Shown here: piece by piece, positions 48,192-58,951 of the stretch
Position numbering within the stretch: position 1 is the first letter of the stretch
Layout: each line of letters starts with the position of its first letter
Assembly: GCA_035578155.1 (NCBI GenBank)
Contig: JAPWDM010000016.1
Span: 12,754,608 to 12,818,607, forward strand
DNA from: Brachynemurus nebulosus
Lineage: Eukaryota > Arthropoda > Insecta > Neuroptera > Myrmeleontidae
DNA length: 64,000 bases
Reading direction: 5' to 3'
Program-made: the position numbers and the translations under genes
The notes under the pieces: generated by a model
What the model was told of the DNA's origin: nothing
Database searches by the model: none
The model's input: the letters and a program-made list of their open reading frames with translations, nothing else

Positions 48192-49083
48192 ACTACATAA
48201 ACCAGCGCGAAAAAATTTTCCACGGAGACGTGTGATTGTGAAAGGAATTGACGATCTCTGGCAATGTGATTTAATTGAGATGGGTGCCTACGCTTCAGTG
48301 AATAAAAAATTCAATTATCTGTTGACAACAATCGACGTATTTTCAAAACATGCATGGGCGGTACCCGTTAAAAATAAAACTGGAAAAGAAGTAACAGCGG
48401 CATTTGAATCGATACTTAAACAAGGACGGAGGCCAGATAATTTGCAAACGGACGACGGTAAGGAATTTTATAATCAGCTGTTTAAAACGCTGATGGATAA
48501 ATACAACATCAACCATTATTCAACATTTTCAACCAAAAAAGCGTCAGTGGTGGAGAGATTTAACAGAACGCTGAAGACTGAAATGTGGAAGAAGTTTAGT
48601 TACAATGGATCGTATCGATGGCTGGATATACTAGACGACTTAATGGACAGTTACAATTCACGGAAACATAGAACAATAAAAATGCGACCGCGTGATGTTA
48701 CACCGAGCAAGGAGAAATTGCTCCTTTCAACTGTTTACAATCATATAAAAGTTGTGGATCTACCGAAATATGACGTTGGTGATGTGGTTCGCATTAGCAA
48801 GCATAAATCTCAATTCGATAAAGGATATCTACCATCATGGACGACGGAACTTTTTAAAATCAAAAAGGTACGATTAACCAATCCGGTTACGTATCTATTA
48901 GAAGATTATCATGGTAATCCGATTAAAGGTGGATTTTACCAAGAAGAATTACAAAAAGTTAAATATCCAGATGTATATTTAGTGGAAAAGGTGTTGAAAA
49001 AAAAGAAAGATAAAGTATACGTGAAGTGGCTCGGCTTTCCAAGTAGCGCCAATAGCTGGATTGATAGCAAAGACTTGGTATGA
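48166..49083 (+). CDS. Polinton integrase with C-terminal chromodomain
   Basis: 305 aa from ATG 48166. The RVE catalytic core has Asp35 in LWQCDLIEM, Asp96 in LQTDDGKEF and Glu130 in SVVERFNRTLKTEMW, with 33 residues between the second Asp and Glu. An SH3-like stretch follows (YDVGDVVRISKHK, TYLLEDYHGNPIKGGFY). A chromodomain ends the protein (YLVEKVLKKKKDKVYVKWLG, then SWIDSKDLV). A clear N-terminal zinc-binding HHCC module is absent from this frame. It would integrate the element and create the 6-bp duplication; the chromodomain may steer target choice. The frame is intact. Confidence 0.95.
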   Translation: MSKAQVVRELHKPARKNFPRRRVIVKGIDDLWQCDLIEMGAYASVNKKFNYLLTTIDVFSKHAWAVPVKNKTGKEVTAAFESILKQGRRPDNLQTDDGKEFYNQLFKTLMDKYNINHYSTFSTKKASVVERFNRTLKTEMWKKFSYNGSYRWLDILDDLMDSYNSRKHRTIKMRPRDVTPSKEKLLLSTVYNHIKVVDLPKYDVGDVVRISKHKSQFDKGYLPSWTTELFKIKKVRLTNPVTYLLEDYHGNPIKGGFYQEELQKVKYPDVYLVEKVLKKKKDKVYVKWLGFPSSANSWIDSKDLV

Positions 49084-49255
49084 TATCCCCACCAACATGG
49101 AGCAGCGAATACGTATGGTGGACCGGAGCAGTCGCAGTATCCCCCACCAACATGGAGCAGCGAATACGCATGATGAGCCGGAGCAGTTGCAGTATCCCCC
49201 ACCAACATGGAGCAGTATAAAATTATGATGATGACGATGAGCCGGAGCAGTTTCA
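49084..49255 (+). repeat. Three tandem 55-58-bp units downstream of the integrase
   Basis: Each unit starts TATCCCCCACCAACATGGAGCA and ends CCGGAGCAGT. It starts right at the integrase stop codon and reaches almost to the next gene. Confidence 0.9.
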
Positions 49256-49294
49256 TTTTTTTTTGGCGAAGCAATATCCAGTGAAAACACAACA

Positions 49295-49864
49295 ATGAGT
49301 GAAAGTCTTCAACACCTTATAATAGTGGAGGAATCCATGGCTAGAACTCGATTGCTGAAGAAGATGTTGAATAAAGCCATTCGGTTATCTGATTTGGAGA
49401 TGATCCGATCCATAGCATCAAGAGATCGTGACATTTTTTTTCCTGAAAAAATAACATCAGCTATAGAATGGGGTTCGTCTGTGGAAACTTTTGATCTTCT
49501 ATTCACACTTACCTTCAACGAATCTGATATTGGAGAAGACCGCCTAGATGGATTCGACACGCTGACATACTTTCTTACGTTGTGGATGCGAAAAACGATA
49601 ACATATGCTCGTCCGGAACTGCTGGATCGTATATTGAAACTTGTGGAAGAAAATGATATTCCTCGATTGTGCTTCAATCCAAAGAGCGTAGACGAAGACG
49701 GTGAATTGTTGGAGTGGATCGTGCAGAACATTGAAAAAGGCACAGCCAATCAATCGGCACTCCTGGGCTGGGAAAGTGGTCCAGATACGGGCGCGTGGCC
49801 GTCGACGAACTTACAAGACTACTTAGATATATACAAAATTTTGAATACGAATTTCAATATTTAA
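49295..49864 (+). CDS. Orphan 189-aa Polinton protein
   Basis: An intact frame from ATG 49295 to TAA 49862-49864, on the same strand as the integrase. No family is recognised. The sequence is mainly helical and acidic, with spaced segments such as LLKKMLNKAIRLSDLEMIRS, ITSAIEWGSSVETFDLLFTL and LLDRILKLVEENDIPRLCF. This is reminiscent of solenoid (ankyrin-like) helices, though the ankyrin consensus is not met. There is no signal peptide or membrane segment. It ends in the 3' part of the plus-strand block, and an AATAAA follows at 50083. Its position suggests an accessory or host-interaction protein; that is a guess. Confidence 0.75.
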   Translation: MSESLQHLIIVEESMARTRLLKKMLNKAIRLSDLEMIRSIASRDRDIFFPEKITSAIEWGSSVETFDLLFTLTFNESDIGEDRLDGFDTLTYFLTLWMRKTITYARPELLDRILKLVEENDIPRLCFNPKSVDEDGELLEWIVQNIEKGTANQSALLGWESGPDTGAWPSTNLQDYLDIYKILNTNFNI

Positions 49865-50306
49865 TTTTTTCATGTATTTCTTTTTCATGATGTATTTTCT
49901 TTTTTTAATTGTTTTCTTAATTTTTTTTTCATCATGTATTTTTTATAATTTTTTATTTTTTAATTTTTTGGATTTTTTTTTTTTGTTTTTAAATTTTTTT
50001 TTTTTTGTATTTTTTTTTTTTTTAAATTTTTTTCATGTATTTTTTGAAATTATAATATTTTGACATGTACATATTTTATTTTAATAAAACTAAAATTTGA
50101 ATTAATAATGGCCATTATTATTTTACAAACTAATTACATAATAAGTACGACTTATAAACTAAAACCATGGTTTTAAGAATATTTACAAAATTAACAAAAA
50201 AATATATACAAAATTAATAAAAGATATATACAAAATTAAAAAAAAAAGATATATATACAAAATTAGCAAAAAGATATATACAAAATTAAGAAAAATATAT
50301 ATAAAA
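49865..50306. other. T-rich intergenic region between convergent genes
   Basis: Long T runs (49918-50040), then AATAAA at 50083-50088 for the plus-strand genes, then repeated ATATACAAAATTA words (50200-50310) next to the polymerase stop. The open frame at 49872-50063 is only a T-tract artefact. Confidence 0.6.
50083..50088 (+). terminator. Polyadenylation signal AATAAA
   Basis: AATAAA about 220 bp after the orphan gene stop, the first on the plus strand after the gene block. Confidence 0.45.
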
Positions 50307-53300
50307 TTAACAAAAATAAAAATCGTCTATTTTGTAGTGCCCCCACGGGAGAGTTTTAAGTTTATTGTTGGGTACTATGAACCGTTTATCATCGTCATTT
50401 GATAGTGCGGCCTTATTCACTAAATGTGTGTATAGTCGATGTTTTAAACTGCGGAAAACACTCATTTGTTTATATAACACGGCACTTGAGTCTTTGCTTA
50501 TCACACAATTTATATAGTCTTTAACGTCTATTTCGTTTTTCACCACATCTTTTTTAACACCTTTGAGTTTTTTAATTGGGGGCACATCACCGTCTTTCAC
50601 TATACAGTAGGATTTAGCTTTAACACCGACAAACTGTTTAATTATTGTCCCAGAACACTCATCTTTAAATTTACCGAGCACTTTTTTATTTAATTGAGGC
50701 AGTCCATAGATGTTATCCGCGGCATAATCACTCGTATCAAAATACTCACTAATATCAGACTTAATGTCGGCGTAAAAATTGTCCGTTTCTATCCGGTATA
50801 TAAAACTGTCGGTATCCATGTACAGTAAATCCACTTTGTCATCATATTTCGGTTTTATATAACCGTAGTGGAAATCGTACATTAAAGTCTTGGATAACTC
50901 GAGCACGCTAAATCCTACGTAAATCGGCTTGTCGTATTTCACTTTTAAACGGTTCATTTGTATCGCGACTAGATTTTCGTGAATGATGGAGCAACTGTGA
51001 AAGTTCGGTCTGCTTATCAAATTATTAGCACCCAACTGTTTACGAATGTTCTCCCAATGAGTCACTAGTCGCACATCAACACGTTTGTCCACATTCTCCA
51101 TTGTTTTCCCGAAAACACTATTATTTTTTAACTTGAAATAATCTTTTTCAAAACTATTTGTCGCCTTAGAACGGAGCTCGGTGTTTAAGTCAATGTATTT
51201 TTTTAGCCACGGAGATTGTTTAAACTGGAGTGCACGATGTATTTTCTTTAACTTTAGTCCATATTTTAGACACTGTTTCAAATTCCGATAATGGATCACA
51301 TACTTCTTCTTATCGTAAACGTTGGCGACCAATTTGCTGTCTTTAGATGTGATGTATGGCGGCTTCATCTGCTCCGGACAGAATGGTAAATCTTGATGGT
51401 AATCGTGTAGTGTTTTCGGGTACTCCAGGTCGACTTCCAAAATGTATCCAACATCAGCGTCATCCGGAACCATTGGTATGTTGATATTATCCAATTCGTG
51501 TTCTGGGACCCACCGGAAATTTCTGATCGGCAAATGTTGCGACATGGCCCATCCGTACAAGTTGTTGGCGTCCAGATATTCGATGTAGGTTGACGGCTTC
51601 GTGGGGTCGTAGTCCGACATGTATTTATTATTAGCTTCGCTAAAACGACCGCAACACTGTGTTAATCCACCACGCATACCCTTTTTGATGAAGTGGATCA
51701 TGTCGATGTCCGTTAGTAGCTCCAGTTCCACTTTTGTATATTTCAACATGGCGTCCCAGCTCAAGCCTGGTGCGGTGTAGTATTGGCATGGATCCAATTT
51801 GTACGTGTTCAGGCACAGGTTCCGGAAATTTTCAAAGACATCCGCCAGTAGCAACACATCTGTTTTCAGATACAAGTCCGAATACTGCCCCAAATTTTGG
51901 ATGTTGAATTCATTCCATACTCGCTGTGCACGCTGGTATTCTTCATCGGTAATACTGGATGACTTCAGGCTGCTATGGAATGCCGCTTTTGGTGGTAGAG
52001 CGCGTTCATGGAGTCGTTCAACACTGTTGACGTATTCGTACGGGAATACTCCTTTTTGCTTGATTAAATTGAAAAGGCGGTCTTCAGGAAATGCTCGGCG
52101 AACTTCGGCGAACTGCTCCGGCTTCAAATTCTCGGCAAGTTTATCTAAACTGCTCGCCATAAACCGGAACGAATCGATAAAACGCAGCTGGATGGTTTTA
52201 ATTTTGAATTTGTTGGATTCTTCATCTTCTTCATCATCTTCGTCATCCAGATTTTCCACTTCTTGATTGGCGTCGACTGGTAGATATTTTGTGAAAGAAA
52301 TGTAGCGTTCTTTGTTGTTCGGAATGACATCGATTCGTTCCCTGGAGACTCCAAATTCCCGGACGATAAAGTGCGCATCATATCCAGATAAATTATGGAA
52401 AACGATCGGGATGAATTTCGGCAGTCTGTAAAGCCGATTACACTGGTTATGTGCGGCACCTCGAAATTCACCCGTTAGATGGTCATGATCCCGCACACGA
52501 TCGTTGCCCAATTTTTTGCCGCATATGGAACAATCTTCGACTAATCCAAATACTATTTAGTCCAGCGCTGTTAATGGCTTCATCGGAATTTCCTTTCGTA
52601 AAATTTTATGAAGTCGTTGGGCATCTTCTTCCAATTTTTCCATAAACACTTTCGCACAGTTCGGTCCGCGGTACGTTTCGAATTTGTTTAATGATTCATC
52701 ATACGAGCACTTGATGTAATATGCGAAGCTGAATGGTTCGTGGATATGCGTGGTGTTCGTAAACGATCCATCGGGATTCGGTACGCATGTATCGCATGGT
52801 TTTAATATCGATTCGAAGTCCGCATAGATTGTAAACGGGACGCGCATCTGCTTCGCATAATTTTGAAATTTCAAAATGCTGTCTGTGCCGGGACTTGGTA
52901 TCACAGTGCGTACTTTGTTGCAGTCCTCTTTAGCATGTTCGATAAGCCGCTCTTCCGTTGTGAAGTATTGTAAGCATCCGTCACATAGCCATGCAGTTTC
53001 TTTATGTTTCGATAACTGACGTCCAACGAGCCGACTTAAGTTCTTTATCCAGCAGTAGTGACTGGTTTCACCATTTTCAATGTATAACAGATTCACATGA
53101 GTGTTCCGTTTTTCCTTTGTGTAGTGCAGCGGTCCAACAATACTTTTTTCTTCCAGTCCATAAACATTGACGCTGATGTTGTTGAGCGATTCAAACAATT
53201 TTATGTCTTTGATCTTCATTGGGAACTCAATATCGTCGAAATTTAAAATTGTCGAATAATGCGGATATAATGCGACGCGGTGCGGGTTGTGTTCAACTGG

Positions 53301-54299
53301 ATGTAGAGCCGATGTTATTGCCCATGCAAAGCAAGCCTGGTCTTCATTTTGAATATTAACAACCGCCATTTTTCTCTTGATCCATGCCGGAAGCTCGATA
53401 TACGACGAAGCCCGAAGTGGATTGTATTTATTAACGTTCACTTCTAAATATCGGACTTCTAGGAGCGACCAGCCGCTGTCTCGTTCCTGAAATTCTTCGC
53501 TCTTGCGCACTACAGTCGACACCATATTTCGGTAAATTTCCTCCATGTTGGTGGATTCGCAAACAGGAACATTTCTGGTGTTGAACGACTTCAAATCCAG
53601 CAGTAAATTATCATCCTTGTCGAATTTTGCATACAGACCGAACAACTCGAAATTTGTTTTAAATGACGTATGCTTCGCCAGTTCCATATGCAGCAGCTGT
53701 AGTACATTTTCTTTAATTTCTTGTAAAAATTCTTCAATGGACTGGAAGTACTCGGAACTCTTCACCCGGTAGCTGATAATTCTGGTTCTGAACGCGCTGT
53801 TAATCGTTTCCACATTTACGTTTCCGGTACCGCGACATAATTTATTTTTGTGGGCCGCACTACGTAAATGCCCATTAAATGTTGAAATCGGTATATCCGC
53901 AACGCATACTTCGCAACGTCTGGTACCCCGATCCGCCTTTGGTTTTTTAGATGGACTGCCATGTTGTTCGTCGGCTGTTCGCTTTCTCGAAATAGGACCG
54001 CTGCTGGTTGAGGGTTGCTCATGATCACGTACAACGCTGGTTGTGGGTTGTCCATGTTTATTAGCCATATGCCGCTCCAGATCACCTTCAACATATTCGC
54101 CGCAGTAATCGCACAATACAGCCGTTGAATGGAATTTTTTCAGATGTTGTCGTAAATTATCCATTCTCGTAAACATGACACCACACCGACCGCATTTTAA
54201 AGATGAGCCATTGTCGCCATGTTTCGTCTTCATATGCCGCGCTAAGTTGTCTCGACGGTTGAATCCTGCTGGGCACATTTCACACTTGAACAACGCCAT
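50307..54299 (-). CDS. Protein-primed DNA polymerase B, one in-frame stop
   Basis: The frame runs from ATG 54299 to 50307 (1,330 codons) with a single TAA at codon 581 (52559-52557). The N-terminus has C2H2-like zinc fingers (CEMCPAGFNRRDNLARHMKTKH and two more Cys/His clusters). The exonuclease part shows IYADFES before the stop and HNLSGYDAHF and YLKTDVLLLAD after it. Polymerase motifs are DANNLYGWAM (A), KLKNNSVFGKTMEN (B) and YMDTDS (C). A Cys cluster (CSICGKK ... RVRDHDH) lies just after the stop. This enzyme replicates the element from a protein primer. The stop is the only break and makes this copy non-autonomous for replication unless suppressed. An earlier in-frame ATG at 54347 exists, but MALFKCEMC is the better start. 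A TATA word (GATATAAATACG) lies near 54560. Confidence 0.92.
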
Positions 54300-54347
54300 T
54301 TTTTCTAAATTCACAAAAAATATTGTTTTAGTTTTAAGTTGTTGCAT

Positions 54348-55060
54348 ACAAAAATTAGTAATAATAATTTCAAAATAGAAATTATTATTAAATGTTTCTT
54401 ACTCACCAATATTGAAAAAAATGTAATAAAATTTATGAAATTAAACTTTGAAATAAAAGCTAACTTTAAAAATTCGCAAAATACGATATGATAACACGAA
54501 GCACACTGTACTTTATGAAATCAGAAGACGTAATGGTTTTAAAACCGTTTATTACGCGTATTTATATCCTTTTTTCATTTATGACGTCATACAGATGTTA
54601 GCAAGTTACAACAAGCTTGATTGCACAATGTGATGCAATAATTTTACTGCATTAGCATACACAATGTATACATTTACTTGTGCAAACATGTTGCATTTCA
54701 AAAGCGGCGACGATTTCATATGTAAAAAATGTGCGGAATGTGCTGAGTAAGCTATTTTCAAGGTTAATCTTTTGCATTCCAAAAAATCTTTCTTGTAGAT
54801 ATTATTATAACTTTTAAAAATAAAATTATATTTTCAAATATTCACAAAACGTGGTTAAATTTGAGCGAAAAAATATTTTATATTTTATTCATGGAATTCT
54901 CCTAGCCCATCCTGTAAATTCTAAAAATTGTAAAAGAAAATTGTTTAAACTAGAATTATTGTAGTCTGGAATCATTTCCACCCTTAGTTGGGATATCATT
55001 AGCTCGTGTAATATGAAATGTCGTTTTCCGACATTTTAGTGAAAAATTTTTTAAGAAAAT
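54348..55060. other. Upstream region of the polymerase gene
   Basis: AT-rich and non-coding. It holds a TATA word near 54560 (minus strand) and a TGACGTCA site at about 54580. The latter also occurs in the TIRs and upstream of 58050, so it may be a shared regulatory motif. Confidence 0.45.
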
Positions 55061-55061
55061 T

Positions 55062-55905
55062 TTGTGATATGTTTCGGTAAATGTATGTTGATTATCAAAA
55101 ATAATACTACCTACCAATATTCATTTAGTGTGCACCCTAATTAAATTTCGTAAAAATACCACTTTTTGAAAAAAATTTTGTGACATGTTTCGGTCAATAT
55201 GTTTATTATCAAAAATAATACTACCTATCAATATTCATTTTAGTGTGTACCCTAATTAAATTTCGTAAAAATACCACTTTTTGAAAAAATTTTGTGACAT
55301 GTTTCGGTCAATATGTTTATTATCAAAATTAATACTACCTACCAATATTCATTTAGTGTGTACCCTAATTAAATTTCGTAAAAATACCACTTTTTGAAAA
55401 AATTTTGTGACATGTTTCGGTCAATATGTTTATTATCAAAAATAATACTACCTACCAATATTCATTTAGTGTGTACCCTAATTAAATTTCGTAAAAATAC
55501 CACTTTTTGAAAAAATTTTGTGACATGTTTCGGTCAATATGTTTATTATCAAAATTAATACTACCTACCAATATTCATTTTAGTGTGTACCCTAATTAAA
55601 TTTTCGTAAAAATACCACTTTTTGAAAAAAAATTTGTGACATGTTTCGGTCAATATGTTTATTATCAAAATTAATACTACCTACCAATATTCATTTTAGT
55701 GTGTACCCTAATTAAATTTTCGTAAAAATACCACTTTTTGAAAAAAAATTTGTGACATGTTTCGGTCAATATGTTTATTATCAAAATTAATACTACCTAC
55801 CAATATTCATTTAGTGTGTACCCTAATTAAATTTCGTAAAAATACCACTTTTTGAAAAAAATTTTGTGACATGTGTCGGTCAATATGTTTATTATCATGT
55901 GATAA
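55062..55905. repeat. About 117-bp tandem array inside the Polinton
   Basis: Roughly seven copies, each with TGTGACATGTTTCGGTCAATA, TTATTATCAAAA, CTACCTACCAATATTCATTT, and CCCTAATTAAATTTCGTAAA. Copies differ by very few bases, mostly in A/T run length. It has no coding capacity. Confidence 0.95.
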
Positions 55906-57424
55906 TATCGGCTAGCAATATGAGCCCTAGTGCATAATGTAAAAATTTCCTAAAAATTTTTATTTATTCACCTATATTCTGAATAAATAATATACTTAAA
56001 GAAATCCAGAAAATTTATTAATAATAGCAAAGTATTTGCAAAGAAAAATGTTATTGAAAAAACGGCAATATCGAGCCTTTACCGCTGATTTATCGTAAGC
56101 GACACTTTTATCGTAACTGAGATTTTTATTGCAAGTAACATTTTAAACCATAACGGGCCAAGCAGTGTTAACGTTCTTCTCAAAAATTCGTTAATTAACG
56201 AATTATAGCAACTGCTTAGTTTATCGTTAATACAACACATTTTCACATTTTAGCGTAACCGACAATAACCATCTTTATCGTAAGGTTAACAAAATAATAG
56301 GAATAATACGCTCAGGCGTAATAAAATTAAGACAGCAGAAATATCGCAAGCGCCATACAAATATTTAAAAAATCCTTCTCCTATAAATTTGATATTTGTC
56401 GGTTACGCTAAAAATGGCGGTAATAGCTAAAAATTTCTAGCAAGTGTTAAAATTAATACTAAAAAGGAATTAAAGGTGTTTTTCAGCTTACCTGTAGTTT
56501 TCAAATAAAACAAAACTGTGAATAAAACAATCAAAAACCGCACACACAAACAATCAAAAACTATGATTTTCTAATAAAACAAAACGAAAACAAAACAAAA
56601 ATCACACACAAAAAAACACAAATTTTTTCTTAATTCACTAATTTTAAATATTATAATTAAGACAAAAACTAAATATTAATGCCTAAAATATAGCTAAAAA
56701 TGAAAATTAACTTTGAAAATTCACAAAAACAGTCTAAGAAATTTCGCTTTGTACACAATTCGCGCGAAAACAAACAAAAACTATGGTTTTCAAATAGAAC
56801 AAAATTTTTGTTTTAAAAGTTTTCAGTTGTTCTAGTATCTAACAATACTATTACCGGAAATAAATTTTCTAATATTAATAGAATTTTCAATTGCTGAGGA
56901 AGAAGATTTTCCTATTTTTCACAAGCAAATTTTTCAATTGGTATTATACTCGTGTATAAAAATTACAACAAGTCACATGTATGTATGTACACATATGAGA
57001 TTTACATATGCGATACAGCGGCATGTGAAATTTTAATTCGTCAGCTGTTTTGCTGTATGCAACTGGAATTTTTGTGCTATTAAAAGGCATAGTTGGTTAT
57101 AACATTATAAAATATAGAGTTTTGAAATTATTATGAAAATTAAATTTTTCGTTTTCAGGGGATATTAAATCTTTTTTTTGTTTTATAATTATTCACCATA
57201 AAACCTTACAATACCTACGATGCATATCAAATATTACTAATATGTATTATTACATATATTACTAATATGTATTATGTATGATTTATACTTAGTTCAAAAT
57301 TGTGATTTAGGGACGAGACATGAACTGAAAAATCGATTTTTAAATTTTTTTATTGAACACCAAATAATATAATATAATCTGGCATAATCAAAACTAGAAT
57401 ATAAATCAATGTCTAGCGATGGGT
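55906..57424. other. Non-coding right arm of the Polinton
   Basis: No gene is supported in 1.5 kb. There are TTATCGTAA-type words (56080-56290) and AAAACAAAAC-type simple repeats (56500-56800). It could have held a gene now lost, or serve regulatory or spacer functions. Confidence 0.45.
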
Positions 57425-57560
57425 ATTGAAAAAAAAATCGAATTTTTTTTTTTTGTTTTTGTTTTTGTTTTTTTTGTTTTTTTTTGTTTTTTTTTTTTTT
57501 GTTTTTGTTTTTTTTTGGTTTTTTTGTTTGTTTTTTTGGTCTTTTTTTTTGTTTTTTTAT
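57425..57560. repeat. T/G low-complexity tract
   Basis: T runs punctuated by single or double G. The Lys-rich open frame on the minus strand here is an artefact of this tract. Confidence 0.9.
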
Positions 57561-57651
57561 AATTTTTATTAAATATATGTAAAAATTGGTACAATATTGA
57601 AATTTTTAAAATCCATAGTACAATTAAATAATACATTTTGAAGAGAGTAAA

Positions 57652-58050
57652 TTACAAAATTCGCCATTCAGCATCCTCCACGATTTCAAGAAGATCCAAC
57701 GTTTTGAATTGCAATTTATGAGTTAGTCCAATGGGTCCATTATTCATAATACCCAGTTTTGGATTGCTTTGCAACCATGCCAGCATCTGCTCGTTCAAAT
57801 TGTCAAATCTCGCTGGTAACGAAATGTATCCAATTTCCAATTCCAATATTGTCTTCATTTTCGATGAATCGAATTTCGATGGTAGTTGACTGGCTCCCAT
57901 TATTTTATATACTTTTCCAATTTCCATATCAGAAAGTTTAATCCATCGTTTAACAGCGCCAAGATGATTCAATTCATCCACAAAATTTCCAGCCATTTTT
58001 TGAATTAAGTCTCTGTTTCCAGATGAAGCACCAGCAGTAATGGATTCCAT
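57652..58050 (-). CDS. Small conserved Polinton protein, possibly ssDNA-binding
   Basis: 132 aa from ATG 58050 (the in-frame TTG at 58062 is less likely). It contains WIKLSDMEIGKVYKIMGASQ, followed by a strand-rich segment TILELEIGYISLPARFDNLNEQML and a C-terminal LTHKLQFKTL. The K-L-S-D-x-E-x-G-K-x-Y opening is typical of small proteins in insect Polintons, whose layout looks like an OB fold, so a single-stranded DNA-binding role is possible but unproven. It has a clear TATA plus TCAGT promoter. It stands alone next to the right TIR, with the polymerase 3.3 kb downstream on the same strand. Confidence 0.75.
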   Translation of the reverse strand: MESITAGASSGNRDLIQKMAGNFVDELNHLGAVKRWIKLSDMEIGKVYKIMGASQLPSKFDSSKMKTILELEIGYISLPARFDNLNEQMLAWLQSNPKLGIMNNGPIGLTHKLQFKTLDLLEIVEDAEWRIL

Positions 58051-58144
58051 TGTTGGCAACAATTAACTCTTAACACACAACAATTGAAAATTCACAACAA
58101 TAAGGTTTAATGTTTTTTTCACTAAAGTTTCGAACAAAATTGTA

Positions 58145-58175
58145 ACTGATGAAATTCTGTCGCGCCCTTTTTATA
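58145..58175 (-). promoter_or_regulatory. Core promoter of the small conserved gene
   Basis: TATAAAAAGGG starts at 58175 (minus strand) and TCAGT has its A at 58147, 28 bp downstream; the ATG is at 58050. A TGACGTCA site lies just upstream at 58195-58202. Confidence 0.65.
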
Positions 58176-58329
58176 GCAGAAAAAATAGTATGGTGACGTC
58201 AGCTGTCACACTTTATGTAGCCATACAGGTTAAAACCTGCTGCTTCATTTTCGCATATTAGACAGAAATCTTCGCTATTTGATATCAGTTTACCTTTAGT
58301 GACGTCAGCTGGCAATTTATACAAGTTTA

Positions 58330-58945
58330 AACCTGTTTTCAGATAAAAATATACAATCATATGATAAAATTCATTTTTGCATATTAGAGAGAAATCTTCG
58401 CTGTTTGATATCAGTTTACCTTTAGTGACGTCAGCTGACAGTTTAAGCTTGTTTTCAGATAAAAATATTATAAAATTATGAAAGCAAGGCCATCTTTTAA
58501 TGGCTATTTTAACTATCAAAAAAAAGGTTTTCGATGCAATCTATTGACAATTTTTCAAACTTACACACACAGGAATCCAGACTAGCAACGCCATCTAGTA
58601 GCGAATTCACAGGCTCGAAGGTGGCTGCGCCATCTAGTAGCGAATTCACAGGCTCAAAGGTGGCTGCGCCATCTGTTAGAGGAATTTTTCAGTTCTTAGG
58701 TTAGAAAAAACTTTTGTTAGGTTAAGCTAAGTTCGCTTAGGTTTCGTTAGGTTAGGTCAAATTCCATTGGGTTCTGTTAGGTTAGAAAAAAATTTCACTA
58801 GATATCGTTAGGTTGGAGACCAAGTTTTGCTCCACCCACCGCCGGAGGCTTCTAGAACCGCCTCGGTAGTTTTGCCTCCTGCCGAGGTCACTCAAAAAGT
58901 CGGCAGGAGGGAAGGAGGTTCCCGTAGCCCCATATTCCTACTACT
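58330..58945 (-). repeat. Polinton terminal inverted repeat, right
   Basis: Reverse complement of 40872-41487 with few differences. Just inside it (58200-58330) the GACGTCACTAAAGGTAAACTG unit is repeated once more, so the repeat is longer on this side. Confidence 0.95.
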
Positions 58946-58951
58946 AATGAT
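58946..58951 (+). other. Polinton target-site duplication, right
   Basis: AATGAT, identical to 40866-40871. Confidence 0.95.

Larger units (their letters stand above)
40872..58945. mobile_element. Complete Polinton/Maverick element, 18,074 bp
   Basis: It has AGTAGTAGG ... CCTACTACT ends, about 616-bp terminal inverted repeats and a perfect 6-bp target duplication, all diagnostic of Polintons. It encodes the full hallmark set: protein-primed DNA polymerase B, chromodomain integrase, adenain-like protease, packaging ATPase, major and minor capsid proteins, plus a PLA2-like protein and conserved accessory proteins. Genes fall in divergent blocks. Capsid-side genes (41666-45568) and the polymerase are on the minus strand; ATPase to orphan gene (45692-49864) on the plus strand. 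Few lesions and an exact target duplication indicate a fairly recent insertion. Confidence 0.97.

Noticed and set aside
49872..50063. Phe-rich 63-aa frame
   Set aside because: A translation of poly-T in the intergenic region after the orphan gene.
55062..55905. Possible CRISPR-like array
   Set aside because: The whole 117-bp unit is conserved without unique spacers, and the context is eukaryotic; it is a satellite.
57406..57636. Lys/Thr-rich 76-aa frame
   Set aside because: A translation of the T/G low-complexity tract; no domain and no start context.
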